Shown: positions 25,801 to 36,814, counted from the stretch's first letter. The stretch: DNA of 64,000 nt from Pantoea latae (GCF_002077695.1 NZ_MWUE01000013.1:62001-126000), one strand, 5' to 3'. Made by a program: numbers and translations. Notes: generated from the letters alone by a model not told the origin.

Positions 25801-26098
25801 CATGACCTCTTAGTTGTGATCCGGCGGGTCAGACGTAGAGCGTTTTTCATCAGGCTGGTCGGCCACTTGCATCCGGGCAGTGCGCGACGCCTCGCGTATC
25901 TTAAGTACGCTGCGGGTGCTGCGCGCTGGGCGTCAACAACTGACTGAGTCAGTTACGCCTGACGAAACAGGCTCACGATGTCCTTTGCTCCACCGGGACA
26001 TTTTTCACCGCAAGAGTTTACAGAATTGTTAATAAACTGCAAACCGCGATGCCACGAATCTTTACAACAAGGCCGGCGATTGCCGGCCTTGAGTGTAC
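25801..26098. other. lpd-aceF intergenic region with imperfect inverted repeats
   Basis: Nearly 300 bases. AACTGAC-TGA-GTCAGTT (about 25936-25952) is a perfect 7-base stem. GCGTA-TCTTAAG-TACGC near 25895-25912 is the centre of a larger imperfect hairpin (GGCAGTGCGCGACGCC on the left, GCTGCGCGCTGGGCGTC on the right), and CATCAGGC / GCCTGACG flank the whole. It may be a mobile repeat or a processing site. A separate lpd promoter is expected near 25990-26050. Confidence 0.55.
26069..26090 (-). terminator. hairpin after aceF
   Basis: AAGGCCGGC and GCCGGCCTT form a strong 9-base stem 9 bases after the aceF stop. On the minus strand the tail is TTGTTGTAAAG, a poor T-run, so it is probably a partial terminator or mRNA-stabilising hairpin that allows some readthrough into lpd. 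Confidence 0.7.
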
Positions 26099-27991
26099 TT
26101 ACATCACCAGACGGCGAATATCGGACAACATATTGCCAATGATGGTGATGAAACGCGCACCATCCGCTCCGTCGATCACGCGGTGGTCGAAGGAGAGCGA
26201 GATCGGCATCATCAGACGCGGCACGAACTCTTTACCGTTCCACACCGGTTCCATCGCCGACTTGGAGACGCCGAGGATAGCCACTTCCGGCGCGTTGACG
26301 ATCGGCGCGAAGTGCGTGGTGCCGAGGCCGCCCAGGCTGGAGATGGTGAAGCAGCCGCCCTGCATATCGCTGGCGGTCAGCTTGCCGTCGCGCGCCTTCT
26401 TCGAGGTCGCCATCAGCTCGCGAGACAGCTCAGTGATGCCTTTCTTGTTCACGTCTTTAAAGACCGGAACCACCAGGCCGTTCGGCGTATCGACCGCCAC
26501 GCCGATGTTGATGTACTTCTTCAGCGTCAGGCGCTGCGCATCTTCCGACAGCGAGCTGTTGAAGCGCGGCATCTGCTCCAGCGCGGCCGCGACCGCTTTC
26601 ATGATGAACACCACCGGGGTGAACTTCACGTCCAGCTTGCGCTTCTCCGCTTCGGCGTTCTGCTGCTTGCGGAACGCTTCGAGATCGGTGATATCGGTTT
26701 TGTCGAAGTGCGTAACGTGCGGGATCACCACCCAGTTACGGCTCAGGTTTGCGCCAGAGATTTTCTGGATGCGGCCCAGCTCTACTTCTTCCACTTCGCC
26801 GAACTTGCTGAAGTCCACTTTCGGCCACGGCAGCAGGCCTGGCAGGCTTCCGCCGCTGGCGGCCGCCGCTGGCGCCGCTTCGGCGCGTTTTACCGCGTCC
26901 TTCACATAGCTCTGCACGTCTTCTTTCAGGATGCGACCTTTACGGCCGGTGCCTTTGACCTTCGCCAGGTTAACGCCGAACTCGCGCGCCAGACGACGGA
27001 TAACCGGCGTGGCGTGCACGTAGGCATCGTTCTCGGCGAAGTCGCCTTTCGCGTCAGCCTTCGGCGCAGCGGCCGCGGCAGGCGCTTCCGCTTTCGCCGG
27101 TGCCTGCGCGGGCGCGGCTTCCTGCTTCGGCGCTTCGGCTTTCGCCGCGCCTTCCACTTCGAACACCATGATCAGCGAGCCGGTGCTGACTTTATCGCCG
27201 GTCGCGACTTTCAGCTCTTTGACGGTGCCGGCGAACGGCGCAGGCACTTCCATAGAGGCTTTGTCGCCTTCAACCACGATCAGCGACTGCTCGGCTGCTA
27301 CTTTATCGCCGACTTTCACCAGCACTTCGGTGACTTCCACTTCGTCGCCGCCGATATCCGGCACGTTGACCTCTTTCGCGCCCGCGGTTGCCGCCGGTGC
27401 TGAGGTCGCCGCTTCTTTCACTTCCGGCTTCGCCGCCGCTGCCGGCGCTGCGCCTTCCGCTTCGAAGATCATGATCAGCGAGCCGGTGCTGACTTTCGCG
27501 CCGGTTTCGATTTTGATCTCTTTGACGGTGCCCGCGAACGGCGCAGGCACTTCCATTGAGGCTTTGTCGCCTTCGACCACGAGCAGCGACTGCTCGGCTT
27601 CGATTTTGTCGCCGACTTTCACCAGGATCTCGGTGACTTCCACTTCGTCGCCGCCGATATCCGGTACGTTAACCTCTTTGGCTGCGGTAGAGGCGGCCGC
27701 CGGCGCCGGAGCGGCTTCGGCTTTCTTCTCTTCCGCCGCTGGCACCGCGTCTGCTGCGCCCTCTGCGTCAAAAATCATGATCAGCGAGCCGGTTTCGACT
27801 TTGTCGCCGGTCGCGATTTTGATCTCTTTCACCACGCCCGCCTGCGGCGAGGGGACTTCCATAGAGGCTTTGTCGCCTTCTACGGTGATCAGCGACTGCT
27901 CGGCTTCCACCTTGTCGCCAACCTTCACCAGGATCTCGGTGACTTCAACTTCATCAGACCCGATATCCGGTACCTTAATTTCAGTAGCCAT
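26099..27991 (-). CDS. aceF: dihydrolipoyllysine acetyltransferase AceF (PDH E2)
   Basis: AceF is the core of the pyruvate dehydrogenase complex and transfers the acetyl group from lipoyl-lysine to CoA. The 630 residues equal E. coli. Three tandem lipoyl domains each carry GDKASMEVP (first lipoyl lysine K41, the others about 100 and 200 residues later), joined by Ala/Pro-rich linkers. The E1/E3-binding domain follows ([21 protein letters not shown] near 330), then the catalytic domain with [15 protein letters not shown] near 600 that holds the active histidine. It follows aceE by 14 bases. The three nearly identical lipoyl repeats make this gene prone to recombination. Confidence 0.97.
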   Translation of the reverse strand: MATEIKVPDIGSDEVEVTEILVKVGDKVEAEQSLITVEGDKASMEVPSPQAGVVKEIKIATGDKVETGSLIMIFDAEGAADAVPAAEEKKAEAAPAPAAASTAAKEVNVPDIGGDEVEVTEILVKVGDKIEAEQSLLVVEGDKASMEVPAPFAGTVKEIKIETGAKVSTGSLIMIFEAEGAAPAAAAKPEVKEAATSAPAATAGAKEVNVPDIGGDEVEVTEVLVKVGDKVAAEQSLIVVEGDKASMEVPAPFAGTVKELKVATGDKVSTGSLIMVFEVEGAAKAEAPKQEAAPAQAPAKAEAPAAAAAPKADAKGDFAENDAYVHATPVIRRLAREFGVNLAKVKGTGRKGRILKEDVQSYVKDAVKRAEAAPAAAASGGSLPGLLPWPKVDFSKFGEVEEVELGRIQKISGANLSRNWVVIPHVTHFDKTDITDLEAFRKQQNAEAEKRKLDVKFTPVVFIMKAVAAALEQMPRFNSSLSEDAQRLTLKKYINIGVAVDTPNGLVVPVFKDVNKKGITELSRELMATSKKARDGKLTASDMQGGCFTISSLGGLGTTHFAPIVNAPEVAILGVSKSAMEPVWNGKEFVPRLMMPISLSFDHRVIDGADGARFITIIGNMLSDIRRLVM

Positions 27992-28005
27992 TACTCTCTT
28001 ACCTC

Positions 28006-30672
28006 TTAAGCCAGACGCGGGTTAACTTTATCGGCATCGATGTCGAACTTAGCGATCGCGTCCGCCACCACTTTCTTGTCGATTTCGCCACGTTTAGCCA
28101 GTTCGCCCAGCGCAGCCACCACCACGTAGGAGGCGTCCACTTCGAAGTGGTGACGCAGGTTCTCACGGCTGTCGGAGCGGCCGAAGCCGTCGGTGCCCAG
28201 CACGCGGTAGTCGCTGGCCGGCACATAGCTGCGAACCTGTTCAGCGAACAGCTTCATGTAGTCGGTCGATGCCACCGCCGGCGCGTCGTTCATCACCTGA
28301 GCGATGTACGGCACGCGCGCTTCTTCGGTCGGGTGCAGCATGTTCCAGCGCTCGCAGTCCTGGCCGTCGCGCGCCAGTTCGGTGAACGAGGTGACGCTGT
28401 AGACGTCGGAGCCGATGCCGTAATCTGTCGCCAGGATCTGCGCCGCTTCGCGCACGTGACGCAGGATAGAGCCTGAGCCCAGCAGCTGCACTTTGCCTTT
28501 GCTGCCTTCCACGGTTTCCAGCTTGTAGATACCCTTACGGATACCCTCTTCAGCGCCTTGCGGCATCGCTGGCATGTGGTAGTTTTCGTTCAGCGTGGTG
28601 ATGTAATAGTAAACGTTCTCTTGCGCTTCGCCGTACATACGCACCAGGCCGTCATGCATGATGACCGCCACTTCATAAGCGTACGCCGGATCGTAAGAGA
28701 TACAGTTCGGGATGGTCAGCGACTGAATATGGCTGTGACCATCTTCGTGCTGCAGACCTTCGCCGTTCAGCGTGGTACGACCGGAGGTGCCGCCGACCAG
28801 GAAGCCGCGCGCCTGCTGATCGCCCGCCAGCCACATCAGGTCGCCGATACGCTGGAAACCGAACATGGAGTAGTAGATGTAGAACGGGATCATCGGCAGG
28901 TTGTTGGTGCTGTAAGAGGTCGCCGCCGCCAGCCAGGATGAACCTGCGCCCAGCTCGTTGATCCCTTCCTGCAGAATCTGGCCTTTCTCGTCTTCTTTAT
29001 AGTAAGCAACCTGCTCGCGGTCCTGCGGAGTGTACTGCTGACCGTTCGGGCTGTAGATACCGATCTGACGGAACAGACCTTCCATACCGAAGGTGCGGGC
29101 TTCGTCCGCGAGGATCGGCACCAGACGATCTTTGATCGACTTGTTTTTCAGCATCACGTTCAGGGCGCGCACGAAGGCGATAGTGGTCGAGATCTCTTTG
29201 CTCTGCTCATCCAGCAGCGCCTTGAACTCTTCCAGCTTCGGCATTTCCAGTTTTTCAGTGAACTGCGCCTGACGGGTCGGCAGATAGCCGCCCAGCTTTT
29301 CGCGCTGGCCGTGCAGGTAGTTGTACTCTTCGGAGCCTTTCTCGAAGGTGACGTACGGCAGCTCTTCGATTTTCTCGTCGGCCACCGGCACGTTGAAGCG
29401 ATCGCGGATGTAGCGAACGCCATCCATGTTCATCTTCTTGACCTGGTGCGCGATGTTTTTGCCTTCCGCGGTGTCGCCCATACCATAGCCTTTGATGGTA
29501 TGCGCCAGAATCAGCGTCGGCTGACCTTTGGTCTCCTGCGCTTTCTTCAGTGCCGCGTAGATTTTCTTCGGATCGTGGCCGCCGCGGTTCAGGGCGAAGA
29601 TCTCTTCGTCTGACCACTCTTTAACCAGTTCCGCCGTCTCCGGGTATTTGCCGAAGAAGTGCTCGCGCACGTAGGCGCCGTCGCGGGATTTAAAGGTCTG
29701 ATAGTCGCCGTCAACGGTTTCGTTCATCAGCTGGATCAGCTTGCCGCTGGTGTCTTTCTTCAGCAGCTCGTCCCAGCGACCGCCCCAGATCACTTTGATC
29801 ACGTTCCAGCCGGCGCCCGCGAAGATGCCTTCCAGTTCGTTAATGATCTTGCCGTTGCCGGTGACCGGTCCATCCAGACGCTGCAGGTTGCAGTTGATGA
29901 TGAACACCAGGTTGTCCAGCTTCTCGCGGGTGGCGATGGTGATCGCGCCTTTGGATTCCGGCTCGTCCATCTCGCCGTCGCCGAGGAAGGCGTAAACGGT
30001 CTGGTTAGAGGTGTCTTTCAGGCCGCGGTGCTCCAGATACTTCAGGAACTTCGCCTGATAGATGGCGTTCAACGGACCCAGACCCATTGAAACGGTCGGG
30101 AACTGCCAGAAGTCCGGCATCAGTTTCGGGTGCGGATAAGATGAGAGGCCGTTGCCGTGCACTTCCTGACGGAAGTTGTTCATCTGCTCTTCGGTCAGGC
30201 GGCCTTCCAGGAAGGCGCGTGAGTAGATACCCGGAGAGATATGACCCTGGAAATAAACCAGATCGCCGCCGTCTTTGTCGCTGCGCGCGCGGAAGAAGTG
30301 GTTAAAGCACACTTCATAGATGGTTGCGGAAGACTGGAATGAGGAGAGATGACCGCCCAGCTCCAGATCTTTCTTCGAGGCACGCAGCACCGATACGATG
30401 GCGTTCCAGCGGATCGCGGAACGGATACGACGTTCCAGAGACGTGTTGCCCGGATACTCCGGCTCGTCTTCAACGGCAATAGAGTTGATATAGTTGCTGA
30501 CGGCGTTACCGCCTGCCGCCACTTTAACGCCGCCTTTGCGGGCCGCGCTCAGCACCTGATCGATCAGATACTGCGCACGCTCAACACCTTCTTCACGGAT
30601 GACCGATTCGATCGCCTGTAGCCAGTCACGAGTTTCGATCGGATCCACGTCATTCTGTAAACGTTCTGACAT
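28006..30672 (-). CDS. aceE: pyruvate dehydrogenase E1 component AceE
   Basis: AceE is the thiamine-diphosphate enzyme that decarboxylates pyruvate and acetylates the lipoyl groups of AceF. The 888-residue protein is one longer than the usual E. coli length. Seen are the ThDP/Mg motif [15 protein letters not shown] near residue 230, [23 protein letters not shown] near 260, and the typical start [24 protein letters not shown]. The operon order pdhR-aceE-aceF-lpd is conserved. Control comes mainly from the PdhR box upstream of pdhR; a 10-base stem lies in the leader between pdhR and aceE. Confidence 0.97.
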   Translation of the reverse strand: MSERLQNDVDPIETRDWLQAIESVIREEGVERAQYLIDQVLSAARKGGVKVAAGGNAVSNYINSIAVEDEPEYPGNTSLERRIRSAIRWNAIVSVLRASKKDLELGGHLSSFQSSATIYEVCFNHFFRARSDKDGGDLVYFQGHISPGIYSRAFLEGRLTEEQMNNFRQEVHGNGLSSYPHPKLMPDFWQFPTVSMGLGPLNAIYQAKFLKYLEHRGLKDTSNQTVYAFLGDGEMDEPESKGAITIATREKLDNLVFIINCNLQRLDGPVTGNGKIINELEGIFAGAGWNVIKVIWGGRWDELLKKDTSGKLIQLMNETVDGDYQTFKSRDGAYVREHFFGKYPETAELVKEWSDEEIFALNRGGHDPKKIYAALKKAQETKGQPTLILAHTIKGYGMGDTAEGKNIAHQVKKMNMDGVRYIRDRFNVPVADEKIEELPYVTFEKGSEEYNYLHGQREKLGGYLPTRQAQFTEKLEMPKLEEFKALLDEQSKEISTTIAFVRALNVMLKNKSIKDRLVPILADEARTFGMEGLFRQIGIYSPNGQQYTPQDREQVAYYKEDEKGQILQEGINELGAGSSWLAAATSYSTNNLPMIPFYIYYSMFGFQRIGDLMWLAGDQQARGFLVGGTSGRTTLNGEGLQHEDGHSHIQSLTIPNCISYDPAYAYEVAVIMHDGLVRMYGEAQENVYYYITTLNENYHMPAMPQGAEEGIRKGIYKLETVEGSKGKVQLLGSGSILRHVREAAQILATDYGIGSDVYSVTSFTELARDGQDCERWNMLHPTEEARVPYIAQVMNDAPAVASTDYMKLFAEQVRSYVPASDYRVLGTDGFGRSDSRENLRHHFEVDASYVVVAALGELAKRGEIDKKVVADAIAKFDIDADKVNPRLA

Positions 30673-30716
30673 GGGGGGTATTCCTTATCTGTGTCTAATA
30701 CGTTGAATTGTCAGGA

Positions 30717-30760
30717 GCCTGTCTCCCTGTACTCTGCTGCCAAAGCACAAGGAGACAGGC
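30717..30760. repeat. inverted repeat in the pdhR-aceE gap
   Basis: GCCTGTCTCC (30717-30726) and GGAGACAGGC (30751-30760) form a perfect 10-base stem with a 24-base loop in the mRNA between pdhR and aceE. There is no T-run, so it is more likely a processing or attenuation structure than a terminator. Confidence 0.7.
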
Positions 30761-30794
30761 CCGTCGTTAATGTCCGCGCGTTCGTTGCCGCGCG

Positions 30795-31559
30795 TTATTC
30801 CTTACGTTGCTGTAAACGACGCAGGGAGCGTTCACGACGAGTTTGCTCCCGACTTCTGTCCAGCAAGATTTCCTCTATGAACGCCAGGTGACGATGCGAA
30901 GCCTCGCGCGCCTGTTCCGGCTCGCGAGCGACAATCGCCTCGAAAATACTGGCGCGGTGACCGCTCACCTTCGCCAGCATTTCCCGGCGCGAGTAGAGCA
31001 ATTCAAAATTCTGTCGAACGTTTTGTTCCAGCATCGGCCCCATCGATCGCAGCAAATGCAGCAGCACCACATTATGGGCGGCTTCTGTGACAGCGATCTG
31101 ATACTGCATCACTGCATTCGCCTCGGCGTCGAGGTCGCCGCTCTCCTGCGCCTGCTGTATCTGCACATGGCAGTGGCGGATACGTTCGATATCCTCTTCC
31201 GTGCCGCGCAGCGCCGCGTAATAGGCCGCGATGCCCTCAAGGGCATGGCGCGTTTCCAGCAGATCGAACTGAGATTCCGGATGCTTGGTAAGCAGGCTGA
31301 CGAGCGGATCGCTGAGGCTTTGCCAGAGATGCTGCTGGACGAAAGTGCCACCGCCCTGACGGCGCAGCAGCAAGCCTTTCGCTTCCAGCCGCTGTATCGC
31401 TTCGCGAAGGGATGGACGTGAGACATCGAACTGTTTAGCGAGTTCACGTTCGGGAAGCAGCTTCTCGCCAGGACGTAGCGTCCCTTCCATGATCAGAGAT
31501 TCCAGCTGCTGCTCTATGGCATCAGAGAGCTTGGGTTGGCGAATCTTACTGTAAGCCAT
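30795..31559 (-). CDS. pdhR: pyruvate dehydrogenase complex repressor PdhR
   Basis: PdhR is a GntR-family (FadR subfamily) repressor that leaves DNA when it binds pyruvate. The 254-residue protein has the winged helix-turn-helix [41 protein letters not shown] near residues 35-75 and an all-helical effector domain with conserved acidic and His residues. It is the first gene of the pdhR-aceE-aceF-lpd operon and is autoregulated through the palindrome at 31592-31608. It is divergent from aroP, as in E. coli. Confidence 0.96.
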   Translation of the reverse strand: MAYSKIRQPKLSDAIEQQLESLIMEGTLRPGEKLLPERELAKQFDVSRPSLREAIQRLEAKGLLLRRQGGGTFVQQHLWQSLSDPLVSLLTKHPESQFDLLETRHALEGIAAYYAALRGTEEDIERIRHCHVQIQQAQESGDLDAEANAVMQYQIAVTEAAHNVVLLHLLRSMGPMLEQNVRQNFELLYSRREMLAKVSGHRASIFEAIVAREPEQAREASHRHLAFIEEILLDRSREQTRRERSLRRLQQRKE

Positions 31560-31591
31560 CTTCCCTTCTTATCAAGCTGCTGTCCGAAGTA

Positions 31592-31608
31592 AATTGGTAA
31601 TACCAATT
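31592..31608 (-). promoter_or_regulatory. PdhR operator
   Basis: AATTGGTAATACCAATT is a perfect 17-base palindrome matching the known PdhR box (ATTGGTnnnACCAAT). It lies 33 bases upstream of the pdhR start, where it would block the operon promoter. Confidence 0.95.
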
Positions 31609-32072
31609 CCAAAAAGTTGGCCGTAAAGTAACAAAGTATTCACCTTGTGTCTATATGACGCCGGTCACAATCCCTGGGATACAGGGCGCTGCGCGCGCTT
31701 AAGTGACCGCCGGAAAACCGGAAACAGGACAATGCGCCTGCGGTTAATTCCCGTTACTTTTACCAAACCTTACACAGCGTTAAGCGCGCTTTTCGCGCAG
31801 ACCATAAGACAACCTTATTCGTCTTTCGCGTTAATTCGTGGCAGAACAGGCGCAGGCGTCAGTGTGACGGCGGCGATGCTTTTTCAGCTGTTTCTTAGCA
31901 CGAAAAGCGAAAGCAGGTGCAAAGCGCACCGCATATCACTATTCTTGTCGCCAGGGTAGCATCCGCTTACAGAGAAGGCGCCTGATACCGTAAATAAATC
32001 AGTACGTTATTGTAACCACTTCCTGACAGCCATCGCGCTGCAACAGAAGAATTAAAACAACATGAGGTTTGT
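31609..32072. other. pdhR-aroP divergent region
   Basis: About 460 further bases before aroP with no gene-like frame. TGTAACCACTTCCTGACA (near 32009) is a weak candidate for a TyrR box (TGTAAA-N6-TTTACA), which controls aroP in E. coli. The aroP ribosome site is ATGAGG before the ATG at 32073. The middle is a patchwork of AT- and GC-rich stretches without clear repeats. Confidence 0.4.
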
Positions 32073-33428
32073 ATGGAACAACAGCACGGCGACACGCTGA
32101 AGCGCGGGTTGAAAAACCGCCATATTCAGCTGATCGCGCTGGGCGGCGCGGTAGGTACCGGCCTGTTTCTGGGCAGCGCATCGGTGATCCAGGCCGCCGG
32201 TCCGGGCGTGATCCTCGGCTACGCCATCGCCGGATTTATCGCCTTCCTGATTATGCGTCAGCTGGGAGAGATGGTGGTCGAAGAGCCGGTCGCCGGCAGC
32301 TTTAGCCACTTCGCCTACAAATACTGGGGCAACTTCGCCGGCTTCGCGTCGGGCTGGAACTACTGGGTGCTCTACGTGCTGGTGGCGATGGCCGAGCTGA
32401 CCGCAGTCGGCAAATATATTCAGTTCTGGTGGCCGGACGTGCCCACCTGGATTACCGCCGCTGTGTTCTTCGTGCTGATCAACGCCATCAACCTGACCAA
32501 CGTCAAAGTCTATGGCGAGATGGAGTTCTGGTTCTCGATCGTTAAAGTGGTGGCGGTTATCGGCATGATCCTGTTCGGCGGCTGGCTGCTGTTCAGCGGC
32601 ACAGGCGGCCCGCAGGCGAGCGTCTCCAACCTCTGGGCGCAGGGCGGTTTTCTGCCGCACGGCTTCAGCGGGCTGGTGATGATGATGGCGATCATTATGT
32701 TCTCTTTCGGCGGCCTGGAGCTGGTCGGCATTACCGCCGCAGAAGCGGATAACCCGGAGCAGAGCATTCCCAAAGCCACCAATCAGGTGATCTACCGCAT
32801 CCTGATTTTCTATATCGGCTCGCTGGCGGTGCTGCTGTCGCTGATGCCCTGGACGCGCGTCACGGCGGACACCAGCCCCTTCGTGCTGATTTTCCACGAA
32901 CTGGGTGACGCGCTGGTGGCGAACGCGCTGAACGTGGTGATCCTGACCGCCGCGCTATCGGTCTACAACAGCTGCGTTTACTGCAACAGCCGTATGCTGT
33001 TTGGCCTGGCGCAGCAGGGCAACGCGCCGAAAGCGCTACTGAAAGTGGACCGCCGCGGCGTGCCGGTGGCCACCATTCTGGTTTCCGCCGCAGCGACCGC
33101 GCTCTGCGTGCTGATTAACTACCTGATGCCTGGCGATGCCTTTGGCCTGCTGATGTCGCTGGTGGTCTCCGCGCTGGTGATTAACTGGGCGATGATCAGC
33201 ATGGCGCACCTGAAATTCCGCCGTAAGAAAGATCAGCAGGGCGTGACAACGCGCTTTAAAGCCCTGCTCTACCCCTTCGGCAACTGGCTTTGCCTGGCGT
33301 TTATGGCGGCCATTCTGGTGATTATGCTGATGACGCCGGGTATGGCGATCTCGGTCTGGCTGATCCCGGTCTGGCTGGTTATCCTCGCCATCGGCTACGC
33401 CGTTAAAAACAAGGCGCAGCGCGCCTGA
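32073..33428 (+). CDS. aroP: aromatic amino acid transporter AroP
   Basis: AroP is an inner-membrane proton symporter for phenylalanine, tyrosine and tryptophan (amino acid-polyamine-organocation superfamily). The 451-residue protein starts MEQQHGDTLKRGLKNRHIQLIALGGAVGTGLFLGS, the N-terminal signature of the family, and has 12 hydrophobic segments with the conserved MRQLGEMVVEEPVAGSFSHFA near residue 70. Gene position beside pdhR is as in E. coli. TyrR control is known for the family but the sites here are unclear. A hairpin with a T-rich tail follows at 33435-33462. Confidence 0.95.
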   Translation: MEQQHGDTLKRGLKNRHIQLIALGGAVGTGLFLGSASVIQAAGPGVILGYAIAGFIAFLIMRQLGEMVVEEPVAGSFSHFAYKYWGNFAGFASGWNYWVLYVLVAMAELTAVGKYIQFWWPDVPTWITAAVFFVLINAINLTNVKVYGEMEFWFSIVKVVAVIGMILFGGWLLFSGTGGPQASVSNLWAQGGFLPHGFSGLVMMMAIIMFSFGGLELVGITAAEADNPEQSIPKATNQVIYRILIFYIGSLAVLLSLMPWTRVTADTSPFVLIFHELGDALVANALNVVILTAALSVYNSCVYCNSRMLFGLAQQGNAPKALLKVDRRGVPVATILVSAAATALCVLINYLMPGDAFGLLMSLVVSALVINWAMISMAHLKFRRKKDQQGVTTRFKALLYPFGNWLCLAFMAAILVIMLMTPGMAISVWLIPVWLVILAIGYAVKNKAQRA

Positions 33429-33434
33429 CATTCA

Positions 33435-33462
33435 GCCCGTCGACCTGGTCGGCGGGCGGTTT
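33435..33462 (+). terminator. probable aroP terminator
   Basis: CCCGTCGACC and TCGGCGGG can pair imperfectly, followed by CGGTTTTCCC, a few bases after the aroP stop. Confidence 0.55.
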
Positions 33463-33594
33463 TCCCTCTCGATCCAGTTCACACTTTTCCCGCCGCGCCT
33501 GTTTTGTCCATCTTACTGACTATTTGCTCCCAGCCATCCTGCTGATTCAGCACCGATAATTCTCTGCTCTTACCCAACGCGCAGGATAACCACC

Positions 33595-35007
33595 ATGAAG
33601 GATTCCGCCCTCTCTTTTCGCGAAAAGCTGGGTTACGGCATGGGCGATGCAGGCTGCAATATGATCGGCGGCGCCATCATGCTGTTTCTTAATTACTTTT
33701 ATACGGATGTTTTTGGCCTGGCGCCTGCGCTGGTGGGCACGCTGCTGCTCTCAGTGCGCGTGCTGGATGCGGTCACCGATCCCATTATGGGCGCTATCGC
33801 TGACCGCACCCAGAGCCGCTGGGGCCGCTTCCGTCCCTGGCTGCTGTGGGTGTCGGTGCCCTACGTGCTGTTCAGCGTGCTGATGTTCACCACGCCGGAC
33901 TGGAGCTACGACAATAAAGTGATCTGGGCTTTCATCACCTACTTCCTGATGTCGCTGACCTATACCGCCATCAATATCCCTTACTGTTCGCTCGGCGGCG
34001 TGATCACCAACGATCCGGGCGAGCGCGTCTCCTGTCAGTCCTACCGTTTTGTTATGGTTGGCATCGCCACGCTGATCCTCTCGCTGTCGCTGCTGCCGAT
34101 GGCGGAGTGGTTCGGCGGCGCGGACAAGGCGCGCGGCTATCAGCTGGCGATGAGCGTGCTGGCGCTGATTGGGCTGGGGATGTTTCTCTTCTGCTTCGCC
34201 ACGGTGCGCGAGCGTATTCGGCCAGCGGTGCCGACCCATGACGACCTGAAAAACGACCTGCGCGACGTGTGGAAAAACGACCAGTGGGTGCGCATTCTGC
34301 TGCTCACCTTCTGCAACGTCTGTCCCGGCTTTATCCGCATGGCCGCCACCATGTACTACGTCACCTGGGTAATGGGCCAGAGCACGCACTTCGCCACGCT
34401 GTTTATCAGCCTCGGCGTGGTGGGCATGATGCTGGGCAGCACGCTGGCGAAGCTGCTCACCGACCGCTGGTGCAAGCTGAAGGTCTTTTTCTGGACCAAC
34501 ATCGCGCTGGCCCTCTTCTCCTGCGGGTTTTACTGGATCGATCCCCACGCCACCGTCGCGGTGATCGTCGCCTACTTCCTGCTGAACATCCTGCATCAGA
34601 TCCCGTCGCCGCTGCACTGGTCGCTGATGGCCGACGTCGATGACTACGGCGAGTGGAAAACCGGCAAGCGCATTACCGGCATCAGCTTCTCCGGCAATCT
34701 GTTTTTCCTCAAGGTGGGACTGGCGGTCGCGGGCGCGATGGTCGGTTTTTTACTCTCGATTTACGGCTACGACGCGGGCACGAAACAGCAGTCGCCGCAG
34801 GCGGTGAACGGCATTATGCTGCTGTTCACCGTGATCCCCGGCGTAGGCTATCTGATTACCGCAGGCGTTGTGCGCCTGCTCAAGGTGGACCGCGCGCTGA
34901 TGCGCACCATTCAGGACGATCTCGCGCTGCGTCGCGCCAACTTCCGCGAACTGCATGATATTCGTCAGCGCGACGGCGCCGTCACCCAACCCGGAGAAGC
35001 GAAATGA
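33595..35007 (+). CDS. GPH-family glycoside/pentoside:cation symporter
   Basis: A 470-residue inner-membrane carrier with about 12 helices. The start REKLGYGMGDAGCNMIGGAIMLFLNYFYTDVFG and the loop IMGAIADRTQSRWGRFRPWLL are hallmarks of the glycoside-pentoside-hexuronide family (MelB, XynP/YagG, YicJ). The next gene, a GH43 enzyme, overlaps it by four bases, so the likely substrates are arabinose- or xylose-containing oligosaccharides from plant cell walls. E. coli yagG-yagH and yicJ-yicI are comparable pairs. No regulator gene is adjacent. Confidence 0.9.
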   Translation: MKDSALSFREKLGYGMGDAGCNMIGGAIMLFLNYFYTDVFGLAPALVGTLLLSVRVLDAVTDPIMGAIADRTQSRWGRFRPWLLWVSVPYVLFSVLMFTTPDWSYDNKVIWAFITYFLMSLTYTAINIPYCSLGGVITNDPGERVSCQSYRFVMVGIATLILSLSLLPMAEWFGGADKARGYQLAMSVLALIGLGMFLFCFATVRERIRPAVPTHDDLKNDLRDVWKNDQWVRILLLTFCNVCPGFIRMAATMYYVTWVMGQSTHFATLFISLGVVGMMLGSTLAKLLTDRWCKLKVFFWTNIALALFSCGFYWIDPHATVAVIVAYFLLNILHQIPSPLHWSLMADVDDYGEWKTGKRITGISFSGNLFFLKVGLAVAGAMVGFLLSIYGYDAGTKQQSPQAVNGIMLLFTVIPGVGYLITAGVVRLLKVDRALMRTIQDDLALRRANFRELHDIRQRDGAVTQPGEAK

Positions 35008-35963
35008 GCACAGCCTGGCCGAACCCCTTTATTGAACAGCGGGCCGATCCCTTTATCCTGCGCCATGAGCAGCACTACTACTTTATCGCCTCGGTGCCCG
35101 CCTATGACCGGCTGGAGCTGCGTCGCGCCAGCACGCTGCTGGGGCTGCGCCATGCCGAGCCGGTCGCCGTGTGGCATAAGCCGGAAACCGGCCCCTGCAG
35201 CGAGCTGATCTGGGCGCCGGAGCTGCACCGCATCGACGACCAGTGGGTGATCTATTTCGCCGCCGCGCCGACGCGCGACATCAAAGACGGCCTGTTTCAG
35301 CATCGCATGTACGCGCTGGTGTGCGACGACGCCGATCCGCTCAGCGGACGCTGGCAGGCGCCGCGCCGGGTGTTCAGCCAGTTCGACAGCTTCGCGCTCG
35401 ACGCCACGCACTTCGTGCATCAGGGCAAAAACTGGTATCTGTGGGCGCAGAAAGATCCGGCGATTCCAGGCAACTCCAACCTCTATCTGGCGGAGCTGCT
35501 TAATCCCTGGACGCTGAAAGGCACGCCGGCGATGCTGAGCCGGCCGGAGTATGAGTGGGAGTGCGCCGGCTTTAGCGTCAATGAGGGACCGGCGGTGATC
35601 AAGCATGGTGACCGGCTGTTCGTCACCTATTCCGCCAGCGCCACCGACGAAAACTACTGCATGGGGCTGCTGTCGATCGACGACGAGCAGGATCTGCTCA
35701 ATCCCGCCAACTGGCATAAATCGGCGCGGCCGGTCTTTACCTCAAACTGGGATAATCACCAGTACGGACCGGGCCACAACTGTTTTACGCAGGATGAAAA
35801 CGGCGATGACCTGCTGGTCTATCACGCCCGCAACTACACGGAAATCGAAGGGGATCCGCTGTGGGATCCCAACCGTCATACGCGGCTGAAAAACTTTAGC
35901 TGGCGCGACGACGGCACGCCCGATTTCGGCGTGCCGCCTGCGGATTACACCAGCGTGCCGTAA
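35004..35963 (+). CDS. glycoside hydrolase family 43 enzyme, probable alpha-L-arabinofuranosidase
   Basis: A 319-residue cytoplasmic five-bladed beta-propeller glycosidase with no signal peptide. The three GH43 acidic residues fit D15 (RADPFIL, general base), D133 (FALDATHF, pKa modulator) and E194 (VNEGPAVI, general acid). A conserved [11 protein letters not shown] segment is near residue 250. Such enzymes release arabinose or xylose from imported oligosaccharides; sequence features favour arabinofuranosidase, but xylosidase cannot be excluded. The ATG overlaps the stop of the carrier gene (ATGA). The 3' end overlaps the convergent ampE stop by 19 bases. Confidence 0.88.
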   Translation: MSTAWPNPFIEQRADPFILRHEQHYYFIASVPAYDRLELRRASTLLGLRHAEPVAVWHKPETGPCSELIWAPELHRIDDQWVIYFAAAPTRDIKDGLFQHRMYALVCDDADPLSGRWQAPRRVFSQFDSFALDATHFVHQGKNWYLWAQKDPAIPGNSNLYLAELLNPWTLKGTPAMLSRPEYEWECAGFSVNEGPAVIKHGDRLFVTYSASATDENYCMGLLSIDDEQDLLNPANWHKSARPVFTSNWDNHQYGPGHNCFTQDENGDDLLVYHARNYTEIEGDPLWDPNRHTRLKNFSWRDDGTPDFGVPPADYTSVP

Positions 35964-36799
35964 ATGGTCAGCAGCGCCACCACCACCACCAGCACCAGCG
36001 AGATGCGTTTCGCCAGCGCCACCGCGATGCGGGGCGTTTCGACTTTATCCATGTGCGGATCGCGCTCCAGCGAAAACTGCGCCAGGCTGGTCAACACCTG
36101 ATACTGCGAACGGTGACGATCGGTCAGCGCGGCAAACCAGGCGGGCAGCGCCTTTTCGCCATGACCCAGCAGCGCATAGGCGACGCCCGCCAGCCGCGCC
36201 GGTATCCAGTCGACCACGTGCAGCAGGCCGTCAACGCCTGACTGCGCGCGCGCCAGCGGCGACTGATGCTTCGCCAGCCAGCTCTGCCAGGCGCGCAGAA
36301 AAGCGTAGCCCACCAGCAGCACCGGCCCGTATGAGCCGCCCGCCACCAGCCAGAACATCGGCGCCAGATAGAAGCGGAAGTTAATCCAGATCAGCGCGTT
36401 TTGCAGCTCGCGCAGAAACTCGCGTTCGCTGCACTCCACCGGCACGCCGTGGATCAGCGTCAGCTCGGCCGCCATTGCCTGATGGGCCGCCACATCGTCA
36501 TGGCTCGCCGCTTTCAGATAGGCGTGATAGTGCAGGCGCGCCGATCCGGCGCCGATGCAGAGCAGGCCGATCAGGATCCACAGCAGCAGCTGCGCGACGC
36601 CGAACAGCACGCCTTTCAGGCTCCAGATCACCAGCGCGGCGATCGCCATCGCCAGCAGGGTCATCCCCAGCGTGCGCAGCAGCGAAAAACGGCGGCGACG
36701 GCGGAACAGCGGCTCCAGCCGATGATCGAGCTGCCAGTGCTCGCCCAGTTTAAACAGCCGTTCCCAACCTAATACCAGTAACAAGGAAAACAACGTCAT
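35945..36799 (-). CDS. ampE: AmpE, inner-membrane protein
   Basis: A 284-residue inner-membrane protein with about four hydrophobic segments (for example [23 protein letters not shown], and [17 protein letters not shown] at the C-terminus). AmpE is linked to AmpD genetically and may act as a sensor in cell wall recycling, but its biochemical role is not settled. It follows ampD by 15 bases. The start [22 protein letters not shown] agrees with the family. Its 3' end overlaps the accessory GH43 gene. Confidence 0.93.
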   Translation of the reverse strand: MTLFSLLLVLGWERLFKLGEHWQLDHRLEPLFRRRRRFSLLRTLGMTLLAMAIAALVIWSLKGVLFGVAQLLLWILIGLLCIGAGSARLHYHAYLKAASHDDVAAHQAMAAELTLIHGVPVECSEREFLRELQNALIWINFRFYLAPMFWLVAGGSYGPVLLVGYAFLRAWQSWLAKHQSPLARAQSGVDGLLHVVDWIPARLAGVAYALLGHGEKALPAWFAALTDRHRSQYQVLTSLAQFSLERDPHMDKVETPRIAVALAKRISLVLVVVVALLTIYGTLV

Positions 36800-36814
36800 A
36801 CCCGCTCCGGGAAA

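Noticed and set aside
32009..32026. TyrR box before aroP
   Set aside because: The match to TGTAAA-N6-TTTACA is poor in the right half; mentioned only as a weak possibility.
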